Positions 8,105-17,517 of a DNA stretch of 18,098 bases are shown here, one piece after another. How positions within the stretch are numbered: position 1 is the stretch's first letter; each line of letters starts with the position of its first letter. The position numbers and the translations under genes were made by a program. Below the pieces are notes generated by a model. That model saw only the letters and a program-made list of their open reading frames with translations. It was not told where the DNA came from and searched no databases. The stretch comes from CAZCGA01 sp964498075 (GTDB lineage Bacteria; Desulfobacterota; Binatia; HRBIN30), in the NCBI GenBank assembly GCA_964498075.1, contig CAZCGA010000124.1:1-18098 (forward strand). Direction: 5' to 3'.

Positions 8105-9133
8105 ATGACGATGTCAGCCGCATTCGCCGACCCAACTCCGACCGAGCGTATCGACGCCGAGCTGGAAACCATCCTCACGTCCTTCGATACCAGCTACGCC
8201 TGGAACTACGGCAGCGTAAAGGCCGGCCTGCGCGACCTCTACGAGAAGGCCAAGCGCGAGCAGTGGAACGGCACGCTGCAGCTGCAGTGGGACACGCCGG
8301 TCGACCCGGAGAGTGAGATCATCCCGCAGTCCTACAATCCACTCGAGGACTACGGGCCGTACAAGCAGTTCACTCCCAAGCAGGTCGCGCGCTTCCGGCA
8401 CGCGATGATCTCCTGGCAGCTGTCGCAGTTCATGCACGGTGAGCAGGGTGCATTGATCGTCGCCTCGCAGCTCACCGGCGCGGTACCGTGGATGGATGCG
8501 AAGTACTACGCCGCCACCCAGACGATGGACGAGGCGCGACACGTCGAAGTCTTCAGCCGCTACCTGCGCGACAAGCTGGAATGGGAGTGGCCGATCAACA
8601 CCAACCTCAAGAAGCTCCTCGACATCATCATCACCGACCGGCGCTGGGACTTCAAATACCTCGGGATGCAGATCCTGGTGGAAGGCCTGGCGATGGCGGC
8701 CTTCGGCAACATGTACCAGTTGGCGCGGGAGCCGCTGGCCAAAGAGCTGGTGCACTACGTCATGAAGGACGAGTCGCGCCACGTCGCCTTCGGCGTGATC
8801 TCGCTCAAGGACTACTATGCCGACATGCCCGCCGGCGAACTCCGCGACCGTGAGGACTTCGTCATCGAAGCCTGCCAGCTGATGCGCGATCGGCTGCTAG
8901 CCGAGGAAGTATCCGACTACGTGGGCCTCAATCGGAGTGAAGTTCGCGAGATCGTGCTGGCGTCGCCGGTGATGAAAATGTTCCGCCAGGCGCTGTTCGC
9001 GCGCGTCGTGCCGAATATCAAGCGGCTGGGTTTGCTCACGCCGCACGTGCGCAAGGCGTTCGAAGCACTCGAGATCATCCAGTTCGAAGACGTAGATCCG
9101 GAGGAGCAGGATCGCGCCATCGGCTTGGCGTAG
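8105..9133 (+). CDS. Ferritin-like di-iron protein (R2-like oxygenase fold), substrate unknown
   Basis: Predicted soluble four-helix-bundle protein of 342 residues with a complete carboxylate-bridged di-iron ligand set: Glu113 (HGEQ), Glu143 and His146 (DEARHVEVF), Glu193 (ILVEGL) and Glu223 and His226 (DESRHVAFG). This two-half E...ExxH pattern is that of the ribonucleotide-reductase R2/R2-like oxidase/AurF class of oxygen-activating proteins, rather than iron-storage ferritin. The length and the Y/W-rich N-terminus (residues 30-90) do not match class I R2, and no reductase large subunit is nearby. An oxygenase or desaturase acting on a lipid or an amine is plausible but unproven. An AAGGAG site (8091-8096) 8 nt upstream fixes the start, with a second ATG two codons in. 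It is divergently controlled with the TetR gene. Confidence 0.85.
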   Translation: MTMSAAFADPTPTERIDAELETILTSFDTSYAWNYGSVKAGLRDLYEKAKREQWNGTLQLQWDTPVDPESEIIPQSYNPLEDYGPYKQFTPKQVARFRHAMISWQLSQFMHGEQGALIVASQLTGAVPWMDAKYYAATQTMDEARHVEVFSRYLRDKLEWEWPINTNLKKLLDIIITDRRWDFKYLGMQILVEGLAMAAFGNMYQLAREPLAKELVHYVMKDESRHVAFGVISLKDYYADMPAGELRDREDFVIEACQLMRDRLLAEEVSDYVGLNRSEVREIVLASPVMKMFRQALFARVVPNIKRLGLLTPHVRKAFEALEIIQFEDVDPEEQDRAIGLA

Positions 9134-9173
9134 CAGGCTGCAGGCGGAGAGAACGTTCGTCGGAGGCGACCCG

Positions 9174-10570
9174 TCACGCGCTCGCAGCTAGAGCCACCGG
9201 CGGGTCGATCGTGTCGCCATCGGCTTGCACAGCGGTCGTGATGTTCCCGACCGGTAGTCGGACAATGAACGTCGTCCCCTTCCCCACCGTGCTTTCCAGA
9301 CGGATCTCGCCGCGCAGGAGCTGCACCAGGCCGCGACAGACCGACAGCCCCAAACCCATGCCACCGTGGGCGCGGGTCGTCGAGCCGTCGAGCTGACGAA
9401 AGTCCTCGAAGATAAACTCCTGCTCCTCGGGCGACATACCTGGGCCGGTGTCGCGGACCGTGCACTCCAGGACCGAGCCTCGCCATCCGCGGCTGAGAGC
9501 CGCGTCACGCTGTGCAACGCCGACATAAACTTCGCCGTTCTCGGTAAACTCGATGGCGTTGTGGACGAGGTGCAGCAGTATCTGGGCGAGCTTATCGCGA
9601 TCTGTGACGACCCCACGTCAGCTGGAACGTCGAATTGCAGCGCCAGGCCCTTGGCCTCGGCAACCGGCCGCGTCGATGCCTCGATCTGTCGCACCATGTC
9701 GCCGACGTCGAACTCGCTGAGCCGGACAGCCGTGCGGCCTTTCGAGATGTCGGAGAAGTTGAGGACTTCCTCGATCAGGCGCATCAAGTGCACGCCGCGG
9801 TTGTAGGCCCGATGGATGTAGGCCTGCGCCGGCCCCTTGACCTCGCCAACCGTGCCGTCCCGCACCAGGTCGATGTAGCCCAGCAACGCGTTCAGCGGGG
9901 AGCGCAGCTCGTGCGACACCGAATCGAGAAACGCCTGTCTGAGCTCGACCAACTCGCGGAGCCTGCTGTTGACGGTTTCCAGTTGGCCGACGTATTCGGC
10001 TTGGCGCCGCTCGCGATCGAGACGAATGCGCTCGACAAGGTACCCATAGAACAAGGCCACTGAGAAAATGAAGAACACCCGCAGAGCGATGCTGCCCGGC
10101 GTCAATACAACGGGAGGCGCGGTAAAACCGGCCAACGTGATCGATAGGTATGCGGCCGAAGCGAGGACCGATCCCATCAGGACAGAGGTGAGCCGCTCAC
10201 TGACGCCCGCGATGAAGATTACAAAGAAGTACAGGAGATAGAAGTCCGAGCTGACGGCCTCAGTGAGGTACAGCCCGGCGCTCAGCCCGATCGTGTCGAC
10301 CAGCAAGAGTATGACATCGAAACCGGCATGCGCCACCAGCTCCTCAGACAGCCGTGCAATCAGGGCATTCGACGCGACCAGGGCAACGGCAATCGCCGCG
10401 ACCGTGAGGCTCGGTCGGCCGCTGCCGCTGAACATCATGACGTACGCCGCCGCGATCACCAAAGGCCAGCGGAGCAGCACCACTGCGTTCCGTTTGCTCC
10501 GCAACGGATCGCTACTCGATTCGGACCCTGAAGCCATCCGCGAACCTGCCAGACCGGCAACATTGATCAT
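9174..10570 (-). CDS. Membrane sensor histidine kinase, orphan, with one apparent frameshift
   Basis: Inner-membrane sensor kinase of about 465 residues if repaired. Six hydrophobic segments form the N-terminal half (about residues 30-180), with no large periplasmic sensor domain. A short coiled coil follows, then HisKA with the phospho-acceptor in FLDSVSHELRSPLNALLGY (His220), the N box LLHLVHNAIEFTENGE, the G1 box RDTGPGM, the F box FEDF and the G2 box GGMGLGLSV. The frame breaks between the HisKA and ATPase parts, at a C4 run at 9611-9614 on the plus strand. One extra base there restores ..ADVGVVTDRDKLAQ.., so a homopolymer error or a fresh mutation is likely. The start at 10570 is fixed by GGGAGG 7 nt upstream. 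No response regulator is adjacent, so the partner is unknown. Confidence 0.87.
9611..9614. other. Frameshift site in the histidine kinase gene
   Basis: A run of four C (G on the coding strand). Upstream coding ends ..PADVGSS in one frame, and the normal kinase continuation VVTDRDKLAQILLHLVHNA is in another. Adding one base to the run restores a continuous protein. Confidence 0.7.
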
Positions 10571-10577
10571 CGTCTCG

Positions 10578-10583
10578 CCTCCC
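10578..10583 (-). promoter_or_regulatory. Shine-Dalgarno site that fixes the histidine kinase start
   Basis: GGGAGG on the minus strand, 7 nt before the ATG at 10570. It favours this codon over the in-frame codon at 10615. Confidence 0.6.
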
Positions 10584-10603
10584 GCGCTCGCACGCCGGGC
10601 AGG

Positions 10604-10619
10604 AACAAGAGTCATGCCA
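10604..10619 (-). promoter_or_regulatory. Weak sigma54-like element upstream of the histidine kinase
   Basis: On the minus strand TGGCATG-N4-TTGTT resembles the -24/-12 consensus TGGCACG-N4-TTGCW with two mismatches, one of them in the conserved GC of the -12 element. The predicted start would lie about 20 nt before the kinase ATG. No activator gene is nearby. Confidence 0.2.
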
Positions 10620-10634
10620 TGGCGCCTGGCAAGT

Positions 10635-10663
10635 CGCGGATGCCTGGTGGTTCCCAGGCCGCG
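10635..10663. repeat. Broken palindrome upstream of the histidine kinase
   Basis: CGCGG-ATG-CCTGG-TGGTTC-CCAGG-CCGCG on the plus strand: two 5-bp stems with a 3-nt bulge and a 6-nt loop. It is not followed by a T run on either strand, so it is a better operator or leader hairpin candidate than a terminator. Confidence 0.5.
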
Positions 10664-10958
10664 AGGCCGATAGGCAATTTCACTGTCGGTGATTGAAACA
10701 TCGACGGACCGGTCTCGGCGGAGGCGTGCGAAGGTGCGCGCCCGTCAGGGACTCGCGTCCGTCACGACGGTGCCGAAGCTGGCCAGGAACTCCTCCACCT
10801 GCATGCGTGCCTGGGGCACACGTAGCGTCACACACACGCCGCCACGGAGAGCGCGATCCCGGCCGCGAACAGAACGGCGACGTGGTTCGTCGCGTGTTTC
10901 ACACGATCCTCGATTCCCATCCAGCTGTGCGCCCCGCAACCACTCTCGAGCGGCCCGG

Positions 10959-11759
10959 TCAGCGGCCTTCGAAAACGGGCGGCCGCTTCTCCTTGAAGGC
11001 ACGCACGGCTTCGGCGTGATCGCGGGTGCGGTACAGGTAGTCGAGCGTGAATCCCTCGTAGCGGACCTGCGCCTCGAACGTTTCGTGCAGTCCTTGATAC
11101 AACGCCTGCCGCGTCAGCTGGATGGACAACGGCGCGCACTGGCAGATCTCCTGCGCCATCTGCTTCGCCGCCGCCAACAGGTCCGCCCCCGGCACCACGC
11201 GGTTCACCAGCCCCGCGTGCTCGCACTCCGCCGCGGTGTACTGCTTGCCGGTAAACATGAGCTCGCAGGCGCGTCCCAGACCGATGAGCCGCGGCAGCAG
11301 AAAGGTCGACCCCAGCTCCGCCATGACGCCCAGGCGCGGAAACAGGAAGCCCAGCTTCGCCTCTTCCGCCGCGATGCGGATGTCGCACAACAGGGTCATC
11401 GTGCAACCGACGCCGAGCGCGTAGCCGTTGATCGCGGCGATGATTGGTTTGGACAGGCAGCGCATCAACGTCGGGAACTCCTCGACCCGCGCCGGCCCGC
11501 CGGCCGCCGCTTCGGTGTTGGTGCCGCCGCCGGCGGCGATTTGTCCGGCAAAGAACTCCATATCGGCCCCGGCGCAGAAGGCGCGCCCGGCACCGGTGAA
11601 GATGGCAACGCGCAGGCTCGCATCACGATCGACGTCCCGGAAGGCCTCCGTCAGCTCCGCACCCATCCGCGGCGTCCACGCGTTCAGCCGTTGCGGGCGA
11701 TTCAAGGTGATGGTGGCGACGCCGTCGTGCTTCTCCAGCGTGATCGTCTCGTAGGTCAT
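10959..11759 (-). CDS. Crotonase-family enoyl-CoA isomerase/hydratase-like protein
   Basis: Acyl-CoA enzyme of 266 residues with the crotonase fold. The oxyanion-hole segments are present (GRAFCAGADM at about 58-67 and NGYALGVGC at 111-119), as are the CDIRIAAEEAKLGF run and LPRLIG. The two glutamates that hydrate enoyl-CoA in classical hydratases are absent: Thr120 and Phe140 occupy their positions. Glu148, in GVMAELGS, falls where the catalytic acid sits in delta3-delta2-enoyl-CoA isomerases and PaaG-type isomerases. Isomerase chemistry is therefore more likely than hydration; the product is not certain. A glycine- and alanine-rich insertion lies at about 72-90. A purine-rich ribosome site and a good promoter precede it. 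It is divergent from the secernin-like gene. Confidence 0.9.
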   Translation of the reverse strand: MTYETITLEKHDGVATITLNRPQRLNAWTPRMGAELTEAFRDVDRDASLRVAIFTGAGRAFCAGADMEFFAGQIAAGGGTNTEAAAGGPARVEEFPTLMRCLSKPIIAAINGYALGVGCTMTLLCDIRIAAEEAKLGFLFPRLGVMAELGSTFLLPRLIGLGRACELMFTGKQYTAAECEHAGLVNRVVPGADLLAAAKQMAQEICQCAPLSIQLTRQALYQGLHETFEAQVRYEGFTLDYLYRTRDHAEAVRAFKEKRPPVFEGR

Positions 11760-11786
11760 GGCTTCCTTTCCACTCGTGCCGTCACG

Positions 11787-11816
11787 ACATTAGTGAAGCG
11801 TCGGTAGCTGGGTCAA
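11787..11816 (-). promoter_or_regulatory. Candidate promoter of the crotonase gene
   Basis: On the minus strand TTGACC (11811-11816), an 18-nt spacer, then TAATGT (11787-11792), leaving a leader of about 20-25 nt with a GGAAAGG-type ribosome site. Confidence 0.45.
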
Positions 11817-11847
11817 CACACACTGGCCTTGTGCGCGTGATCCGGGT

Positions 11848-13125
11848 ATGTGCTCAATCGAGATGCAGCCCACTCCTACGTTCCGAATCTCGTGTGACTC
11901 GCTCGTCGCCCTGGGCAGCGCCACCGCCGACGGCGCCGTGTTGTTCGCCAAGAACAGCGATCGGCCGGAGACCGAGTGCCAGCCGCTGCTCCAGGTGCCG
12001 CGCCACACACATGCCCGCGGCGCACGCCTGCGCTGCACGTACAGCGAGATTCCACAAGTCGCCGAGACGGCGCGCGTCCTCGGCTCGCGCCCGTTCTGGT
12101 GCTGGGGCTTCGAGCACGGCCTGAACGAGCACGGCGTGGCCGTCGGCAACCACACCGTGTTCACCAAGGAAGCCCTCGGCGGCGCAGGGCTGATCGGCAT
12201 GGACCTGGTGCGGCTCGGGCTGGAACGCGGCCGCACCGCGGAGCAGGCGGTCGAGGTCATCACCGCGCTCGTCGAGCAGTACGGCCAGGGCGGCTCCGGG
12301 TACGTCGACAAGGACTGGCCCTATCACAACTCGTTTCTCATCGCCGATCGCGGCGCGGCATTCGTCCTCGAGACCTCAAACCGACACTGGGCGGTGCGCC
12401 GGGTCGAGGATGTCGGCAGCGTCTCGAACCACCTCACCATCGGCAGCAACTGGGACGCGATCTCGGCCGGCGCGATCGAGGACGCCATCGCCGCCGGGTG
12501 GTGGAGCGAGGAGCGTGACGAACGCTTCGACTTCGCTGCGGCGTATCGCGATACCGTGAGTGTGCCGGACGTCGTCTCCAGCGGCAGGCACCGCCGCACC
12601 AGCGATTGGCTCGACCGGGGCAAGGGATCCATCGGCGCCGTGTCGCTGAAGGGTGCGCTGCGCGACCACTATGATCGCGTCGGTCCGCCGCGCACGCTGA
12701 CGCCGGCCGATCCGCAGTACTTCAGCGTGTGCATGCACGCCGAGCCCGTCGGGACGACGACCGCAAGCATGATCGCTCGTATCCCCCCGAACCCCGACGA
12801 TCCGCTGATCTATTGGGCGAGCCTGGGCTCACCCTGCGTCGGAGCGTTCATCCCGCTGTACGTCGACGCCGACATCCCCGCGGTCCTGACAGTCGGCGGC
12901 GGGCAGCCATCAGACAACTCAGCGTGGTGGAAGTTCCATGAGCTGCTGACCCGCGTGGAACGCGACTGGGCGGGCGGTGCGCCTCGCGTGCGACGCGCGC
13001 TGGATCAATTCGAGGTCGAGACGTCAGATCGGATGGCCGACGCGAAGGATCGGACGACATTCATGAAGGCCGCAGCGGACGATCTTCTGGCGCGTGTCCA
13101 GCGGCTGATTCGGGAGCTCAGCTAG
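11848..13125 (+). CDS. Secernin-like C69-family hydrolase
   Basis: Predicted N-terminal-nucleophile amide hydrolase of 425 residues. The short leader before Cys16 (ISCDSLVAL), then GSATADGAVLFAKNSDRP, CTYSEIPQ, a SRPFWCWGFEHGLNEHGVAVGNH run, LLGMDLVRLGLERG-like residues near 112-125, EQYGQGG and FLIADRGAAFVLET match the secernin branch of peptidase family C69. Cleavage before Cys16 would expose the nucleophile. Bacterial C69 members include dipeptidases, but secernin substrates are largely unknown, so no substrate is given. The start is uncertain: ATG at 11848 or, five codons on, at 11863; neither has a Shine-Dalgarno site. No true secretion signal is visible. The stop lies 8 bp inside the convergent HAD gene. 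Confidence 0.87.
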   Translation: MCSIEMQPTPTFRISCDSLVALGSATADGAVLFAKNSDRPETECQPLLQVPRHTHARGARLRCTYSEIPQVAETARVLGSRPFWCWGFEHGLNEHGVAVGNHTVFTKEALGGAGLIGMDLVRLGLERGRTAEQAVEVITALVEQYGQGGSGYVDKDWPYHNSFLIADRGAAFVLETSNRHWAVRRVEDVGSVSNHLTIGSNWDAISAGAIEDAIAAGWWSEERDERFDFAAAYRDTVSVPDVVSSGRHRRTSDWLDRGKGSIGAVSLKGALRDHYDRVGPPRTLTPADPQYFSVCMHAEPVGTTTASMIARIPPNPDDPLIYWASLGSPCVGAFIPLYVDADIPAVLTVGGGQPSDNSAWWKFHELLTRVERDWAGGAPRVRRALDQFEVETSDRMADAKDRTTFMKAAADDLLARVQRLIRELS

Positions 13126-13867
13126 GCGCTGCGCGCAGCACGTCGGCCAGGTCGGCGAGGCGCGCGATGATGTAGTCGGGTGCCGGCGCCTGCGGTGGCA
13201 GCGCTTCGTTCTTTTCGTTGAGCCACACCACCGGCACGCCCGCGTTGCGCGCGCCGACGACATCGTCGCTGATGCTGTCGCCGACGAACAGCGCCGCCTC
13301 GGCGGCAACGCCGAGGTCACGCAGCGCGGCCTCGAAGATCGCCGGGTGCGGCTTGCGGCGGCCGAATTCGTCGGAGATCAGGACGGTCGCGAAGCAGGCC
13401 GCGATGCCGTGGTCGACGAGGATCCGCCGCGCCGTCGGTGCGTGGTCGAAGTTCGAGACCAACGCCAGCGGATGGCGCGCGGACAGCTCGCGCAGCAGAT
13501 CCAGATGTCTCGGCGGCAGCACGGTCATCGAGGCGAGCTGCGCCATGTGCGCCAGCGACAGACGCTGCGCCACGTCCGCCGCCCGATCGTCCTCGATCTC
13601 GAGACGCAGCAGCGCGCGGCGGAAGCGCTCGCGTGACGGCACCTCGCGGTACTCCGGCGGCCGCTGGCGCACGATCTCTTCGGTGACGCGCATGAGCGTC
13701 GCGAGCAGCTCGTCGACGTCGGTATCCGGCAGCTCACGCCGCGCCTCGTCACGCAGCCACTGCATCGTCGTGCGCCACCGCGATCCCGCCACCTCTACGG
13801 TCGGCACCTGCGGCGCGAAGTGCACCACGGTGCCGAAGAGATCGAACAGCACTGCCCGCACGCGCAT
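13118..13867 (-). CDS. HAD-superfamily hydrolase (subfamily IA-like)
   Basis: Cytosolic hydrolase of 249 residues with a Rossmann core and an inserted helical cap (about 15-110). Motif I is FDLFGTVV with the nucleophile Asp9; motif II is LVSN (Ser138, Asn139); motif III is Lys172 in GRRKPHP; motif IV is FVGDSISDD (Asp197, Asp201/202). The residue two after the nucleophile is Phe11, not the Asp used as general acid by most HAD phosphatases. Haloacid dehalogenases also lack that Asp, but so do many unassigned members, so phosphatase or dehalogenase activity cannot be decided here. It is the last gene of the DUF2203-DUF4149-HAD minus-strand cluster. The 3' end overlaps the convergent gene by 8 bp. 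Confidence 0.9.
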   Translation of the reverse strand: MRVRAVLFDLFGTVVHFAPQVPTVEVAGSRWRTTMQWLRDEARRELPDTDVDELLATLMRVTEEIVRQRPPEYREVPSRERFRRALLRLEIEDDRAADVAQRLSLAHMAQLASMTVLPPRHLDLLRELSARHPLALVSNFDHAPTARRILVDHGIAACFATVLISDEFGRRKPHPAIFEAALRDLGVAAEAALFVGDSISDDVVGARNAGVPVVWLNEKNEALPPQAPAPDYIIARLADLADVLRAAPS

Positions 13868-13921
13868 ACGCTTGTGAACGCCCGGCCCTCTCGGCGCACC
13901 GCCTGCAGCCGCCCACCCGGC

Positions 13922-14389
13922 CTACGGGCGCAACGCGGTCGCCGTGACGATACTCACGACCACGCCGCCGATCAAGACGATGCCGTTCAAGGTGACCGCG
14001 ACGCGGTGCAGACGGCTGAACTCGTCCTTGACCGCTTGCGGGGCGCTCGCCTCATGGATCTGCAGCCGCAACGCCGTGGCGCGCGGTTGGATCACTACGC
14101 CGGCGTACAGCGTCACCGCCAGCATCACGGCAGCCACACCGGCGTTCACTCCCCACCACGGGCGCGAAGCGGCACTGCCGAGCATCACCATGCTGGCACA
14201 CAGCAGGACGGCGCCGCAGACGTATCCGAGTCGGTAGTACGTCGGGAAGATCGCACCGACCGCACGCCCGGCGTCGGCGGCCGGGAAGGTGCCGAAGAGA
14301 CTCGGCGCGACCACGAACGAGAAGAAGACCAGCTCACCGAGCCAGACGATGAGCGCCATCAGGTACAGCCATTTGACGAGTCCAGACAT
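13922..14389 (-). CDS. DUF4149 (TMEM205-like) four-helix membrane protein
   Basis: Inner-membrane protein of 155 residues with four hydrophobic segments at about 4-30, 52-74, 80-103 and 130-151. The first carries the family pattern WLGELVFFSFVVAPSLF; FPTYYRLGYVCG follows, and a short soluble loop with FSRLHRVAVTLN precedes the last helix. This matches DUF4149, related to eukaryotic TMEM205. No biochemical function is established for the bacterial proteins; reports on TMEM205 concern metal-drug resistance and may not apply. The GGAG site 5 nt before the ATG supports the start. It sits 45 nt after the DUF2203 gene and 54 nt before the HAD gene, so one transcript is likely. Confidence 0.85.
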   Translation of the reverse strand: MSGLVKWLYLMALIVWLGELVFFSFVVAPSLFGTFPAADAGRAVGAIFPTYYRLGYVCGAVLLCASMVMLGSAASRPWWGVNAGVAAVMLAVTLYAGVVIQPRATALRLQIHEASAPQAVKDEFSRLHRVAVTLNGIVLIGGVVVSIVTATALRP

Positions 14390-14434
14390 TACGGCTCCGC
14401 GCCGCCGGTCACGCGCGCCGGCAGGCCTTCAGGC

Positions 14435-14875
14435 TCACTGCAGGTACTGTGGACGCTGCGCCTTGGCGTCCAGCGGCTTGCGGCCCGTAAAGCCGCCTTC
14501 CAGAGTGTGGTAGAAGGCGACCTCCACTTCACCGTATTGCCAGCACAGCAGGACGACCTCACCGTCGATATCCGCGGGAAAATCCACCAGGCCGAGGTCC
14601 AGTCCCTTGAGCTGCCCGCCGTACGATTCGATCTCACTGAGCAGGGCTTCGACTTCCTCCAACGCCGGTTGCAGCTCGGGTCGCAGCTCCACGATCTGCG
14701 TGGTCGAGAGGTCCTCGACGCTGTGGCCCGTCTCACGTGCCAGCTCGCCGACGTGTTGGCGCAGCTGTACGCCGTGGCGCTGCAGCTTGCCCATGATGAT
14801 CTCCAGTCGTGGGATGAGCGCGTTGACCTCATCCACCGTGAACAGCCGTTCTCTTTCCGCCCGTCGCGCAGCCAT
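14435..14875 (-). CDS. DUF2203 family protein
   Basis: Small soluble protein of 146 residues and unknown function. The family pattern is clear: LFTVDEVNALIPRLEIIMGKLQ at the start, a central acidic helix pair, then GGQLKGLDLGLVDFPADIDGE, VVLLCWQYGEVEVAFYHTLEGGFTGRKPL at the end. The conserved Cys-Trp and His residues could bind something, but no cofactor is known to me. An AGGAG site at 14884-14888 lies 8 nt before the ATG. It heads the minus-strand group with DUF4149 and HAD, and is divergent from lon with 109 bp between the start codons. Confidence 0.87.
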   Translation of the reverse strand: MAARRAERERLFTVDEVNALIPRLEIIMGKLQRHGVQLRQHVGELARETGHSVEDLSTTQIVELRPELQPALEEVEALLSEIESYGGQLKGLDLGLVDFPADIDGEVVLLCWQYGEVEVAFYHTLEGGFTGRKPLDAKAQRPQYLQ

Positions 14876-14937
14876 GCAGCCCGCTCCTAACGGCTCGCCA
14901 CCGGGTTGTCAAATCAGCAGCGTTCCGCGCTCCCGCG

Positions 14938-14972
14938 CTTGACCACTTGTAGGTGGTACGTCCCTGTATTAG
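14938..14972 (+). promoter_or_regulatory. Possible heat-shock-like promoter upstream of lon
   Basis: CTTGACC (14938-14944) is followed about 17 nt later by CCCTGTAT (14962-14969) and TATTAG (14967-14972). The first pair loosely resembles a sigma32 promoter (CTTGAA, CCCCATnT). TATTAG ends 12 nt before the lon ATG, but its distance from TTGACC (22 nt) is too long for sigma70. There is no Shine-Dalgarno site. Confidence 0.3.
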
Positions 14973-14984
14973 TTCTTTCTCACT

Positions 14985-17408
<2,424 letters not shown>

Positions 17409-17409
17409 C

Positions 17410-17435
17410 GGGACAACCGCCCCGGCTGTCTCTTT
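17410..17435 (+). terminator. Rho-independent terminator candidate of lon
   Basis: GGGACA pairs with TGTCTC (one G-U), an A/C mismatch follows, then CCG pairs with CGG around a 3-nt loop. The stem runs into CTTTATC. It starts one base after the lon stop codon. The U run is short, so termination may be partial. Confidence 0.5.
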
Positions 17436-17466
17436 ATCGAGCCATGTGACCCCGCGCCGATCTCCG
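17436..17466. repeat. 31-nt direct repeat, copy 1
   Basis: Matches 17961-17991 at 28 of 31 positions, in the same orientation, with single-base differences at offsets 9, 15 and 28. The core shared block is CCCGCGCCGATC. It directly follows the lon terminator. Confidence 0.85.
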
Positions 17467-17482
17467 GCGATTGACCATGAAC

Positions 17483-17501
17483 GGTGCCTAGGATAGGCGC
17501 C
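17483..17501 (+). promoter_or_regulatory. Palindrome upstream of the DUF433 gene (operator or leader hairpin)
   Basis: GGTGCCTA-GGA-TAGGCGCC: 8-bp arms with one mismatch, which becomes a G-U pair in RNA. It ends 16 nt before the DUF433 ATG and next to the GGAGAG ribosome site. That position suits antitoxin autoregulation or control of translation. Confidence 0.45.
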
Positions 17502-17517
17502 AAGGACGGAGAGAGAA

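Larger units (their letters stand above)
10571..10958. other. 388 bp gap without an assignable gene
   Basis: Between the crotonase stop and the kinase start. It holds the kinase Shine-Dalgarno site, a possible sigma54-like box, a 29-bp broken palindrome, and a 30-codon minus-strand frame (10828-10920) whose peptide looks like a lipoprotein signal (hydrophobic run ending in VAAC). No longer credible gene is seen on either strand. Confidence 0.6.

Noticed and set aside
10625..10680. Riboswitch in the kinase leader
   Set aside because: A hairpin exists, but no conserved core of a known riboswitch class (c-di-GMP, cobalamin, Moco or similar) was recognised.
10689..11807. Plus-strand open frame across the crotonase gene
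   Set aside because: Mostly antisense to the crotonase; arginine-rich with no domain pattern.
14884..14912. TTGACA-based promoter for the DUF2203 gene
   Set aside because: The matching -10 position would be TAGGAG, which is the Shine-Dalgarno site itself, so the transcript would start after its own ribosome site.
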